The position numbers and the translations under genes were made by a program. From assembly GCA_036639875.1 (NCBI GenBank), contig JAVWHX010000024.1, forward strand, positions 1 through 31,609: a stretch of DNA of 31,609 nt, written 5' to 3'. Shown here in pieces: positions 8,666-16,009 of the stretch (the first letter of the stretch is position 1; the number at the start of each line of letters is the position of its first letter). Origin of the DNA: JAVWHX01 sp036639875 (GTDB lineage Bacteria; Bacillota_I; Bacilli_A; Erysipelotrichales; Coprobacillaceae). Under the pieces are notes generated by a model. That model saw nothing but the letters and a program-made list of their open reading frames with translations. It had not been told where the DNA came from and did not search any database.

Positions 8666-9677
8666 GAATATATGCCAAAATAAGTCTTAAAGTATTATCT
8701 ACAGCTTGGATATGAGATCTTTCCATTCCGTGTGAGGCATGGACACCAGGACCAATTAAAGCTCCTTTAATATTTTGTCCCCCTCTTAAAGCAGCAGAAA
8801 CATCACTACTATAGAAAGGATAAATATCTATGGCATAACTTAATTGATTTAACTTTGCAAGATCTATCAAATGATTCGTCATTTCATAATCATAGGGACC
8901 ACTACCATCTTTAGCACAAATACTGACATCATATTCACTACATGCTAAATCTTCACCAATACATCCCATATCAACAGCAATTAATTCTTGAATTGCGGGA
9001 TTGATATAAGCACTACCATGTCCAACTTCTTCAAATGTTGAAATTGTTATAATAATATTATGTTTTGGTTTTATCTTTAAATTATGTATTTCATTAAGAA
9101 CACCAAATAATATAGCAACACTTAATTTATCATCTAAAAATCTTGATTTAATAAAACCACTTTCTGTTAAAGATAACTTTGTTTCTATTGCAATATAATC
9201 ACCATTTTGGATACCAAGATTTATAACATCTTCTTTTGTTTTGACGGGTTCATCAATACGAATATGCATAGTTTCACATGTTCTTGGTTTATCCTTTGCA
9301 TCACTATAAACATGAGCAGCAGGTGAGTTTGATAAAATAGTTCCTGTATATAATCTTTTATCACGTGTCAGAATACGACAATACTCACCATCTAATGTTG
9401 GCACAATAGGACCACCAATATTTGTAAAAGCTAATGTTCCATCACTCTTAATACTTCTTACCATTAAACCTAAAGTATCAACATGAGCACAAAAGCCAAC
9501 TGTATAATCATCTTGACCTTCAACAAATATCTCTAAATTTCCTTTGTTTGTAATCTGTGTTTGATAACCCATATTATGAGCTAACTCAATACAATAGTTA
9601 ATAATCTCTTTTGTATATCCTGAGGGACTATCAATATTCATAATTTCTTCTAAAATTCTTAAAATATAATTATCCAT
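8661..9677 (-). CDS. M42 family metallo-aminopeptidase (glutamyl aminopeptidase/FrvX-like)
   Basis: This 338-residue cytoplasmic di-metal aminopeptidase of the tetrahedral (TET) type is expected to trim peptides. Visible landmarks are the CAHVDTLG metal site (His, Asp), SRFLDDK with the bridging Asp, FEEVGHGS with the catalytic Glu pair, a metal Asp in AVDMGC, and the C-terminal GPGVHASHGMERSH ligand segment. The frame opens at 9710, but the ATG at 9677 is preferred because AAAGGAG lies 5 nt upstream and the longer form would overlap the Rrf2 gene. The Rrf2 gene ends 10 nt before this start, so the two form one transcript. Substrate preference cannot be read from the sequence. Confidence 0.92.
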   Translation of the reverse strand: MDNYILRILEEIMNIDSPSGYTKEIINYCIELAHNMGYQTQITNKGNLEIFVEGQDDYTVGFCAHVDTLGLMVRSIKSDGTLAFTNIGGPIVPTLDGEYCRILTRDKRLYTGTILSNSPAAHVYSDAKDKPRTCETMHIRIDEPVKTKEDVINLGIQNGDYIAIETKLSLTESGFIKSRFLDDKLSVAILFGVLNEIHNLKIKPKHNIIITISTFEEVGHGSAYINPAIQELIAVDMGCIGEDLACSEYDVSICAKDGSGPYDYEMTNHLIDLAKLNQLSYAIDIYPFYSSDVSAALRGGQNIKGALIGPGVHASHGMERSHIQAVDNTLRLILAYIQ

Positions 9678-9687
9678 TCTATCTCCT

Positions 9688-10110
9688 TTATAAATGCGCT
9701 TGTTTAACAATATGCGATAAAGTAATTTCTTTTAACTTATCTTTGTATTGTCTTTCAGCTTGATCTAAATAATTAACAATCATTTCTTCAGTATCTTTGA
9801 CTTTTAAGTGAGAATCAAAAACTTTATCAACAAGATGACTTGTTTCAATAAATTTTTCTTTCCCTTCAATAGCTATAAATATATCATATAACGATATATC
9901 TTCTAAAGAACGATTTAATACAAAGCCACCTAACTTACTTGCTTTAGAAGTAATTAAGTCAGAAATAACCAATTGCCTTGTAATTTTCTTTAAATAAGAA
10001 TCAGAAACATCTAACTCTTTACTTAACTCATGACTTTTAACTGGTTCATGTCGAGAACCTATTAATAATAATATACATATAGCTTGCTCAAAACTTTGTC
10101 TTATTTTCAT
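9688..10110 (-). CDS. Rrf2 family transcriptional regulator
   Basis: This 140-residue winged-helix regulator shows the Rrf2 layout: an opening helix with AICILLLIG, a recognition helix in SDSYLKKITRQLV, a wing around SKLGGFVLNR, and a dimerisation helix near the C-terminus. Iron-sulfur Rrf2 proteins such as IscR and NsrR have three central cysteines. Only one cysteine is present here, in the first helix, so no cluster is expected, and a CymR/YwnA-like ligand sensor is more likely. The ATG at 10110 has GGTGAT 4 nt upstream; an in-frame ATG at 10125 has no ribosome-binding site. It is co-transcribed with the M42 peptidase gene and divergent from the YhgE/Pip gene. An ACAAAT/ATTTGT inverted repeat at 10137-10156 lies upstream and could be an autoregulatory site. 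Confidence 0.88.
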   Translation of the reverse strand: MKIRQSFEQAICILLLIGSRHEPVKSHELSKELDVSDSYLKKITRQLVISDLITSKASKLGGFVLNRSLEDISLYDIFIAIEGKEKFIETSHLVDKVFDSHLKVKDTEEMIVNYLDQAERQYKDKLKEITLSHIVKQAHL

Positions 10111-10167
10111 CCTTATCACCTTCATTTTCTATTTTAACAAATAAATGAACATTTGTATCTATTAGAG

Positions 10168-10195
10168 TTGACTTTTGTATACATTTCACTATAAT
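10168..10195 (+). promoter_or_regulatory. Promoter of the YhgE/Pip gene
   Basis: TTGACT (10168-10173), a 16-bp spacer and TATAAT (10190-10195). The predicted start, about 7 bp later, falls at the first bases of a perfect palindrome. Confidence 0.8.
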
Positions 10196-10200
10196 ACTAC

Positions 10201-10236
10201 ATAGACATTATATATCTATGGATATATAATGTCTAT
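10201..10236 (+). repeat. Perfect 16-bp-arm palindrome at the YhgE/Pip transcription start
   Basis: ATAGACATTATATATC (10201-10216) and GATATATAATGTCTAT (10221-10236) are exact reverse complements around TATG. The element begins about 6 bp after the -10 box, so it lies across the predicted +1 region. This placement suits an operator for a dimeric repressor. It would also put a long hairpin at the very 5' end of the mRNA, which can protect against 5'-dependent decay. No T-tract follows, so it is not a terminator. The ribosome-binding site AGAAGG is at 10251-10256. Confidence 0.8.
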
Positions 10237-10263
10237 AGATAAAAATGGAAAGAAGGCTTTTTT

Positions 10264-12507
10264 ATGGTAAGAAAAGAATGGCAGGAACTTATCCATAATA
10301 CATGGTTTAAAGTTGTTATGATGGCAATTATTGTTATTCCATGTGTTTATGCGTGTGTGTTTCTAGGATCGATGTGGGATCCTTATGGAAGTAGTGGAAA
10401 TATTCCAGTTGCAATTGTCAATAAGGATCAACAAGTCGTTTATAATGAACAATCTTTAAATGTTGGTGAAGAACTTGTTAAGAATCTTAAAGATAATGAT
10501 TCTATGGATTTTCATTTTGTAAATGAAGAAGATGCTAACCAAGGACTGGTTGATGGTAATTATTATATGGTTATAACTATTCCTAGTGATTTCTCTAAGA
10601 ATGCTACAACTCTTCTCGATAGCCAACCTAAAAAAATGATTTTGGATTATACAACAAATCCTGGAACAAATTATATCGCTTCAAAGATGGATGATAGTGC
10701 TATTGCAAAAATCAAAAGTGAGGTTTCTCAATCTGTAACTGAAACATATGCTAAGTCAATATTTGAGCAAATAGCTACACTTTCATCTGGTTTAAAAGAT
10801 GCAGCTAAAGGAACAACAAAGCTTAGTGATGGAGTTAATCAATTGTCTACTGGAAGTCAAACACTTTCAGATAACTTAAAGACATTATCAACAAGTTCTT
10901 TATCATTTAAAGAGGGATCTCAAGTTCTAACAAAGGGATTAAAAGATTATTTAAATGGAACTATAACTATTCAAAATGGTATCTATTCTTTAAAAAATGG
11001 TCTAGATCAATTAGATGGTTCAACAGCGTCCTTATCACAAGGAATTCAACAATTAGATAACGGTTCTCAAACTTTAACAACTGGTATTAAGCAATACACA
11101 ACAGGAGTGAATCAAGCCTATGCTGGTTCAAAGCAATTGCACGATAATGAACAAACATTAACTTCTGGAGTTAAAAGTCTTTCATCAACAACACAGACAT
11201 TAAAAGATATTAATGATCAGTTGAATAAAAAGATGCAAGATTATCAACAACATATGGCTGATAGTCAAATTGATGAAGCAAAGAAAGATATGCAAGTCAT
11301 AACATCTTTGCAACAAAAAATCACTGTCATTACAACAAATCTCAATGCTTCTATTAATGGGGGAAATGCTTATGTTATTGATGAAAAGGGTCAAGTCAAT
11401 GCGACAACAACAATCCCCAAAGAAAAGACTTTAACGTTTGGAATTACTGCATATATTAATGGCGTTAATCAAGTTTATAATGGCTTAGGTCAACTTAATG
11501 ATAAAAGTGCTTCTTTATTACAAGGAAGTCAACAATTATCATTAGGAACACAAACTTTGTTGAATCAATCACCAACGCTTATTGAAGGTATTCATACTTT
11601 GGATAAAGGTGCTAATGATTTATATCAAGGAGCTCATCAACTAACAGAAAACAATCCAACATTATTATTAGGTTCTAAAGCTTTAAATACAGGAGCATTT
11701 CAAATAAGTGATGGATCAAAACAATTATTTGATGGTTCGTTAGTATTAGATAAGGGATTAAAAGATGCAACAAAGGGAGTTTCAATATTAAATACAAGTT
11801 TAGATGAGGGCGCTAAAAAGAGTCAACTCTCAACTGATGAGAATACATTATCTATGTTAGCTTCACCAATCCAAACAAGTCATCAAGAGATATCTACGGT
11901 TGAAAACAATGGTCATGCAATGGCACCATACATGATGAGCGTTGCATTATATGTTGCATGCTTAGCATTTGCCTTAATGTATCCTTTATTAAAGGATGTT
12001 AATAAAGCAAAATCAGGGTTTCAATATTGGTTATCTAAATCATCAATATGGTTCTTCATTTCAACAGTTGCATCACTAGCAATGGTTGGTACGCTCATGT
12101 TGTTTAATGGATTTCATCCTCAACAAACAATCATGACATTTATCTTTGCAGTGATTGTTGCTGCTGCATTTATGTCATTAGTGACATTATTAAGTATTAC
12201 AACAGGAAGAATAGGGGAATTTTTATTATTAATCTTTATGGTTATTAACTTAGGTGGGTCAGCAGGAACATATCCATTAGAAACATCAAGTGCTATCTAT
12301 AAGATAATTCATCCATTTATACCATTCACATATAGTGTTAATGGATTTAGAAAAGTCATTAGTCAATCGTCTGCGTCAATAAATCAAGAATTGATAGTAT
12401 TTATAGGAATACTTGTTGTTTGTAGTTTATTAACCGTTCTCATTTATAAACATCGTGTTAAAAAACCAACACTACTTATTCCTCAAGCATTTGAAGAAAA
12501 TGAATAG
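10264..12507 (+). CDS. YhgE/Pip family membrane protein
   Basis: This 747-residue protein has the YhgE/Pip architecture. A first membrane helix (about 15-37) is followed by a conserved region (SMWDPYG, VAIVNKDQ, DYTTNPGTNYIASK). A long extracytoplasmic section (about 170-530) is rich in short LSDGVNQLSTGSQTL-like repeats that resemble a beta or coiled tail-fibre pattern. It ends in about five ABC-2-like transmembrane helices (about 555-735). Family members include phage-infection protein Pip of Lactococcus and Bacillus YhgE/YueB (the SPP1 receptor), the latter linked to type VII secretion. No ESX genes lie nearby, so secretion linkage is unproven. AGAAGG sits 7 nt before the ATG. Transcription starts at a strong promoter overlapped by a perfect palindrome, so expression is probably regulated. 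Confidence 0.9.
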   Translation: MVRKEWQELIHNTWFKVVMMAIIVIPCVYACVFLGSMWDPYGSSGNIPVAIVNKDQQVVYNEQSLNVGEELVKNLKDNDSMDFHFVNEEDANQGLVDGNYYMVITIPSDFSKNATTLLDSQPKKMILDYTTNPGTNYIASKMDDSAIAKIKSEVSQSVTETYAKSIFEQIATLSSGLKDAAKGTTKLSDGVNQLSTGSQTLSDNLKTLSTSSLSFKEGSQVLTKGLKDYLNGTITIQNGIYSLKNGLDQLDGSTASLSQGIQQLDNGSQTLTTGIKQYTTGVNQAYAGSKQLHDNEQTLTSGVKSLSSTTQTLKDINDQLNKKMQDYQQHMADSQIDEAKKDMQVITSLQQKITVITTNLNASINGGNAYVIDEKGQVNATTTIPKEKTLTFGITAYINGVNQVYNGLGQLNDKSASLLQGSQQLSLGTQTLLNQSPTLIEGIHTLDKGANDLYQGAHQLTENNPTLLLGSKALNTGAFQISDGSKQLFDGSLVLDKGLKDATKGVSILNTSLDEGAKKSQLSTDENTLSMLASPIQTSHQEISTVENNGHAMAPYMMSVALYVACLAFALMYPLLKDVNKAKSGFQYWLSKSSIWFFISTVASLAMVGTLMLFNGFHPQQTIMTFIFAVIVAAAFMSLVTLLSITTGRIGEFLLLIFMVINLGGSAGTYPLETSSAIYKIIHPFIPFTYSVNGFRKVISQSSASINQELIVFIGILVVCSLLTVLIYKHRVKKPTLLIPQAFEENE

Positions 12508-12537
12508 ACTTTGTTCAATTGAGCAAAGTTTTCTTTC
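12508..12537 (+). terminator. Terminator of the YhgE/Pip gene
   Basis: ACTTTGTTC (12508-12516) pairs with GAGCAAAGT (12521-12529), with one wobble, around AATT. TTTTCTTT follows. Confidence 0.85.
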
Positions 12538-12554
12538 ATTAAAATATTTGCTTA

Positions 12555-12583
12555 TTGCATATAAATGTTTTAAAATGTATAAT
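12555..12583 (+). promoter_or_regulatory. Promoter upstream of the Rpn-type nuclease gene
   Basis: TTGCAT (12555-12560), a 17-bp spacer and TATAAT (12578-12583). It implies a leader of about 78 nt before the ATG at 12668. A second AT-rich box within GTATATAGAAGTA (12641-12653) lies close to the gene. Confidence 0.6.
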
Positions 12584-12667
12584 AGTTGTAAGAAAATAAA
12601 AATATTTAAAGTTTTTTGAAGAAAAAATGAAATTTTATACGTATATAGAAGTAGGAGGATTAAATAT

Positions 12668-13567
12668 ATGTATAATAAAGTTTCAGATTTTTGTTCTGAT
12701 TATTTCTTTCATTACCTTATGTATCATTGTAGTCAATTAAGATTAGAGATATGTAAGTATCTAACCCATGATGACACTATTACTTTTACAACGATAGAAA
12801 ATAGTGATACATATAGTACTTTTAAAGATGGTAAGAAATATGTTATGGATATTGTTATAAGAGATGATAAGTATAGATATTACAATATTGAAATGCAAAA
12901 TGGAAATATGACAACCAGTGATATGAAAAGGTTTCAAGTCTATGCAATGAGGTTGATAGAAAAACAGATGATAGGAAAGGAAACAACGCATGAAATAAGT
13001 AAGGTAAGACAGTTGATTATTTATACAGGAAAATCAATACAAAACTTTAATCATTATCAACATAAGTTAGAATTGTATGATAAAAGGTATCAAGTCTTAT
13101 TAGAAAAGGGATTAATCACAATGAATATAATTCAGATAGAGAAAATGGAGGAAGAAGAGATGGAAGTTATAAGGAGTGATATACATCAAGTGATGAGATT
13201 GTTTAAAAATGAAGAAGTACATAAAGAGGAACAAGAAAGTCCATTAGCGAAAGAAGTTGTAGAGATATATAAGCAGTTTATAGAATCAGAGGAATACTAT
13301 AAATATATTGCGATGGAAAGAGATAGGTGTTTAATTAATGATAAGATGCAAGAACATTATGTCGAAGGAAGAGAAGATGGGTTTATAGATGGAGAAGTTA
13401 ATGGGATATTAAAAAGTATAAATGAAATGATAAAGCAGAAATATCAAGTTGATTCAATGAGTTGGTTAACTGAATGTGACGTGGAACAATTAAATAAAGC
13501 TATCACGCTTATCTTTAAAGAATTAACATATGAAGAGCTAAAAAATCAAATAATAGGAATGATTTGA
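12668..13567 (+). CDS. Rpn-family PD-(D/E)XK nuclease (recombination-promoting/transposase-related)
   Basis: This 299-residue protein is of the Rpn/PDDEXK_2 type. The nuclease core includes a conserved opening (FCSDYFFHYLMYH), a catalytic Asp in YVMDIVIRD (D61) and the E-x-Q variant of the E-x-K motif in NIEMQNG (E75, Q77). It is followed by the MKRFQVYAMRLIEKQ helix and a family-typical charged C-terminus with a VEGREDGFIDGE-like segment. Relatives such as E. coli RpnA cut DNA and promote RecA-independent recombination; others are mobile-element remnants. No terminal inverted repeats or partner transposase genes flank it. AGGAGG lies 9 nt upstream of the ATG. It is a lone gene with its own promoter. 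Family assignment is firm, biological role open. Confidence 0.85.
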   Translation: MYNKVSDFCSDYFFHYLMYHCSQLRLEICKYLTHDDTITFTTIENSDTYSTFKDGKKYVMDIVIRDDKYRYYNIEMQNGNMTTSDMKRFQVYAMRLIEKQMIGKETTHEISKVRQLIIYTGKSIQNFNHYQHKLELYDKRYQVLLEKGLITMNIIQIEKMEEEEMEVIRSDIHQVMRLFKNEEVHKEEQESPLAKEVVEIYKQFIESEEYYKYIAMERDRCLINDKMQEHYVEGREDGFIDGEVNGILKSINEMIKQKYQVDSMSWLTECDVEQLNKAITLIFKELTYEELKNQIIGMI

Positions 13568-13579
13568 AATAATAGGAAT
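13548..13579 (+). repeat. 13-bp direct repeat across the nuclease stop codon
   Basis: AAATAATAGGAAT occurs at 13548-13560 and again at 13567-13579, offset by 19 bp. The first copy codes for the last residues of the nuclease and the second starts at the last base of its stop codon. It may be a small tandem duplication. A GAATT/AATTC pair and a T-run follow, so the area may also act as a weak terminator. Confidence 0.6.
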
Positions 13580-13617
13580 TTTTCATAATTCAATACATAT
13601 ATTAGATTGGTGATAAA

Positions 13618-14106
13618 ATGGAGATAAAACCTACAAATACAACAATGAATATATTATCTTGTGTTATTAATGAAAACCCTTCTGCCTTTGCTATTATAAG
13701 AGGAAAGGAAGTTGAAGGAACAGTTTGCTTTTATTCATGTTTAAAAGGAACAGCCATGATTTATGAATTAAAAGGGTTACCAAAATCTAAAAAGTGTGAA
13801 GGTGGAATTTTTGGATTTCACATTCATGAAGGAGAAACATGTGAAAATAATACAAGTGTTCCTTATGAAAACACAAAAGGTCATTTTAACCCTGATGAAT
13901 GTCTACATCCATATCATTTAGGAGATTTGCCGCCAATATTTGCAACAAAAGGAAAAGCTTGGGCAACAATATATATAGATAAATTTAAACCTAAGGAAGT
14001 AATTGGAAGAACTATAGTTATACATGCTCATGCTGATGATATGCATTCACAACCAGCAGGTAACGCTGGAGAAAAGATAGCTTGTGGAAAAATAGAAAAA
14101 TTTTAA
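13618..14106 (+). CDS. sodC: Cu/Zn superoxide dismutase family protein, apparently cytoplasmic
   Basis: This 162-residue protein would dismutate superoxide to peroxide and oxygen. All metal ligands are visible: GFHIHE (H68, H70), GHFNP (H89), HPYHLGD (H97, H100, D103) and VIHAHADD (H136). The zinc loop between H97 and H100 is shorter than in the animal enzyme but matches common bacterial forms. The two disulfide-type cysteines (HEGETC and IACG) are present. The electrostatic-loop arginine of the human enzyme (R143) aligns here with lysine K153. No signal peptide is visible, which is unusual because bacterial Cu/Zn enzymes are normally exported. GGTGAT lies 3 nt upstream of the ATG. The gene is followed by a lipoprotein gene after a 54-bp gap that holds a TATAAT box. 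Confidence 0.9.
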   Translation: MEIKPTNTTMNILSCVINENPSAFAIIRGKEVEGTVCFYSCLKGTAMIYELKGLPKSKKCEGGIFGFHIHEGETCENNTSVPYENTKGHFNPDECLHPYHLGDLPPIFATKGKAWATIYIDKFKPKEVIGRTIVIHAHADDMHSQPAGNAGEKIACGKIEKF

Positions 14107-14160
14107 ATTAAAGTATAATATTTTTCATTTTGTACACCATAAATATATGGAGGTATTAAA

Positions 14161-14601
14161 ATGAAGAAATTATTAATGTTAATGATGTGTGTTATGGTAT
14201 TAGCAGGTTGTACAAATGATCCAAAGGTTGAAAGTGATAAAACAAACAACAACAATAATAATACCACAAATGATACTACTGATAATTCAGTTACAGATAA
14301 AGTCAGTGATTGGTATAATCGTTTTGAAAGTGAAATGAAAAACAAAGATATTACTTATACATCACGTGAAAAACTTGATGCTACAGCTATTGGTGGAGTA
14401 GAAGGTTATCGTTATGTTACAAAGAATGGTAATGTGGATGTTTATCGTTTTGAAAATGGTGATGAGTACAATCAAATTATGAAAGATAAGAAGATTAAAT
14501 TAAATGATAAAGACTATAATGTTGAAGTAAGAAACAATATGGTTATTGTATCAGATAAATTATCTAATGATGTTAAAGATATCTTTAATGGAATGAAATA
14601 A
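14161..14601 (+). CDS. Small lipoprotein of unknown function
   Basis: This 146-residue protein has a lipoprotein signal: two lysines, a hydrophobic stretch and the lipobox LAGC, with Cys17 as the lipidated residue. An Asn/Thr/Asp-rich linker (about 20-48) is followed by a compact charged domain (about 50-146) that matches no family I recognise. The ATG has GGAGG 7 nt upstream. A TATAAT box at 14114-14119 suggests its own promoter, though read-through from the dismutase gene is possible. It sits on the outer face of the cell membrane. Confidence 0.8.
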   Translation: MKKLLMLMMCVMVLAGCTNDPKVESDKTNNNNNNTTNDTTDNSVTDKVSDWYNRFESEMKNKDITYTSREKLDATAIGGVEGYRYVTKNGNVDVYRFENGDEYNQIMKDKKIKLNDKDYNVEVRNNMVIVSDKLSNDVKDIFNGMK

Positions 14602-14632
14602 GAAAGTTTGGACTTTCTTATTTTTTTCTTTA
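14602..14632 (+). terminator. Terminator of the lipoprotein gene
   Basis: GAAAGT (14602-14607) pairs with ACTTTC (14612-14617) around TTGG. TTATTTTTTTCTTT follows immediately. Confidence 0.85.
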
Positions 14633-14673
14633 TACATGACTTATAATCATCTATAATGAATGTGGTGATGTGA

Positions 14674-15192
14674 ATGGAAATGATTAAAGAAGTCATTGTT
14701 GTTGAAGGGAAAACTGATACAGCAATTATTAAGAAACTATTTCATGTTGATACTATTGAAACAAATGGCTTAGCAATGGATGATAAAACATTAGATTTAA
14801 TAGAAGAAACAAGCAAAGTAAGAGGGGTCATTATTTTAACTGATCCTGATTATCCAGGTATGCAAATAAGAAATCGTATTATAGAAAGAGTTCCTAATGC
14901 TAAACATGCTTTTGTAGATAAGAAGGATGCTATTGGAGTAAAGAAACTTGGAATTGCTGAAGCAAGAGAAGAGGCTATTGTTGAAGCCTTAAATAATGTT
15001 GTTTCCTTTTCAAAAAGAGAAGAGACTATTAGTTGGCAAGAATTTATTTCTTTAGATATTATTGGTGATAAAGAAAAAAGATTGCATGTTTATGATCTTT
15101 TTCATTTGGGTTATGGAAATGCAAAGACATTATTTAAAAGATTAAATATGGCTTGTATTACAAAAGAAGATATTGAAGAAAGACTAAAATAA
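14674..15192 (+). CDS. rnmV: Ribonuclease M5 (5S rRNA maturation)
   Basis: This Toprim-domain endonuclease of 172 residues cuts precursor 5S rRNA, with ribosomal protein L18 as cofactor in Bacillus. Visible features are the Toprim glutamate motif VVEGKTDTAII, the acidic motif LTDPDYPGMQIR, the KHAFVDK region, LGIAEA and the C-terminal helical domain ending in LGYGNAKTLFKRLN. GGTGAT is 4 nt upstream of the ATG; a second in-frame ATG two codons later is an alternative. In Bacillus rnmV directly precedes ksgA. Here the two are separated by the niacin genes and an RNA-like element (15.2-16.8 kb). Confidence 0.95.
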   Translation: MEMIKEVIVVEGKTDTAIIKKLFHVDTIETNGLAMDDKTLDLIEETSKVRGVIILTDPDYPGMQIRNRIIERVPNAKHAFVDKKDAIGVKKLGIAEAREEAIVEALNNVVSFSKREETISWQEFISLDIIGDKEKRLHVYDLFHLGYGNAKTLFKRLNMACITKEDIEERLK

Positions 15193-15204
15193 TAGTCTTT
15201 TTTT
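15181..15204 (+). terminator. Terminator of rnmV
   Basis: AGACTA (15181-15186) pairs with TAGTCT (15193-15198) around AAATAA, and the T-run continues to 15204. The last codons of rnmV form the left arm. Confidence 0.85.
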
Positions 15205-15230
15205 AATATTATGATTGAATAGCATTATAT

Positions 15231-15266
15231 AAAAAAGGACATCGTATAAATAACTTATACAATGTC
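15231..15266 (-). terminator. Terminator of the ECF S-component gene
   Basis: On the minus strand GACATTGTATAA pairs with TTATACGATGTC (plus-strand arms 15238-15249 and 15255-15266), with one G-U wobble. CCTTTTTT follows. On the plus strand the same position is a C-A mismatch, so the minus orientation is favoured. Confidence 0.85.
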
Positions 15267-15273
15267 TTTTCTA

Positions 15274-15864
15274 CTAAGCAACGACTTTTTCTTTATCTTT
15301 TAATAAATAGATATTTTTTACATTTGATACTTTAGCAATACCATTATTCTTAGCTAATGCTTTCCATACAACTAATGAAATAACAAAGTCTACAGAACTA
15401 TGAACTAATGTTCCAACACCAACCAAGATGAATACCATATAGAAGAATGTTTGTGCATCAATAGCAGTTCCAAAGTAGAATGGAATAACAATAATCATTT
15501 CTGCAATAGCATGAATAGAAGCAATTGATAAATTAAATAACAAAGTTTTCTTTGGTGATTCAAAAGTTGATGGATTCTTTTTAGCATAAATAGCTCCAGC
15601 AACAGCCCAAATAACATGAGTTAATGCACGAAGGACAACGATAAATGGAAAACCAGCTAGAAAGAAACCTAAAGTTGTTCCAAGTGATACAGCAAGAGCA
15701 ACTTGTGGTGAAATAAAGATAGCAATCATAATTGCAACATGTGATGCTAGTGTAAATGACATAGGTCCCACGATAATCTTTGGCATGAATAATGGAATAA
15801 CTGTCCCAACAGCAATTAATATTGCAGAAAGCATCATTGTATATATTTTCTTATGTGTGTTCAT
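15274..15864 (-). CDS. niaX: ECF transporter S component, probably niacin-specific (NiaX-like)
   Basis: This 196-residue membrane protein has about six hydrophobic segments and is the substrate-capture subunit of an energy-coupling-factor vitamin importer. The shared EcfA/EcfT module must be encoded elsewhere. Substrate assignment rests on context. The niacin repressor gene niaR lies next to it, and a palindrome of NiaR-operator character covers its transcription start. Recurrent S-component features are visible (SFTLASHVAIMIA, SLGTTLGFFLAGFP, LRALTHVIWA). The ATG at 15864 is chosen because GGGGAG lies 5-6 nt upstream. A GTG at 15903 in the same frame lies inside the operator and has no usable ribosome-binding site. 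Another vitamin is possible but less likely. Confidence 0.8.
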   Translation of the reverse strand: MNTHKKIYTMMLSAILIAVGTVIPLFMPKIIVGPMSFTLASHVAIMIAIFISPQVALAVSLGTTLGFFLAGFPFIVVLRALTHVIWAVAGAIYAKKNPSTFESPKKTLLFNLSIASIHAIAEMIIVIPFYFGTAIDAQTFFYMVFILVGVGTLVHSSVDFVISLVVWKALAKNNGIAKVSNVKNIYLLKDKEKVVA

Positions 15865-15887
15865 AAAACTTCTCCCCTTATGTTTTG

Positions 15888-15910
15888 ATACATGTCTTGA
15901 CACATGTTAT
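15888..15910. promoter_or_regulatory. Probable NiaR operator
   Basis: ACATGT (15890-15895) and ACATGT (15902-15907) flank CTTGAC, giving ATACATGTCTTGAC-type symmetry of the kind reported for NiaR sites in the Bacillus/Clostridium group. It begins about 7 bp downstream of the -10 box of niaX and so covers the start site. A related half-site, CAGATGTC (15933-15940), overlaps the -35 region. The match to a NiaR consensus is from memory. Confidence 0.7.
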
Positions 15911-15914
15911 GACT

Positions 15915-15942
15915 ATTATATTCGTTATCAAACAGATGTCAA
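15915..15942 (-). promoter_or_regulatory. Promoter of the niaX-like gene
   Basis: On the minus strand a perfect TTGACA (15937-15942), a 16-bp spacer and a perfect TATAAT (15915-15920) are present. The start would lie near 15908, at the edge of the operator, which suits repression by steric block. Confidence 0.85.
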
Positions 15943-16009
15943 TAAAAAATAAATAAAAAAAGTTTTAAAATAAAAAAGAAAAATGATAAAAAAATGTGTA
16001 TATAGAAGT

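Noticed and set aside
12668..13567. Complete insertion sequence around the Rpn nuclease
   Set aside because: No terminal inverted repeats or target duplication flank the gene; only a 13-bp direct repeat at its 3' end.
14103..14345. 80-codon minus-strand frame over the lipoprotein gene
   Set aside because: Antisense of the lipoprotein signal and Asn/Thr linker; the hydrophobicity is an artefact of AT-rich complement.
15865..15903. GTG start giving a longer ECF S component
   Set aside because: It lies inside the operator and upstream of the strong GGGGAG-ATG start; the added residues are not membrane-like.
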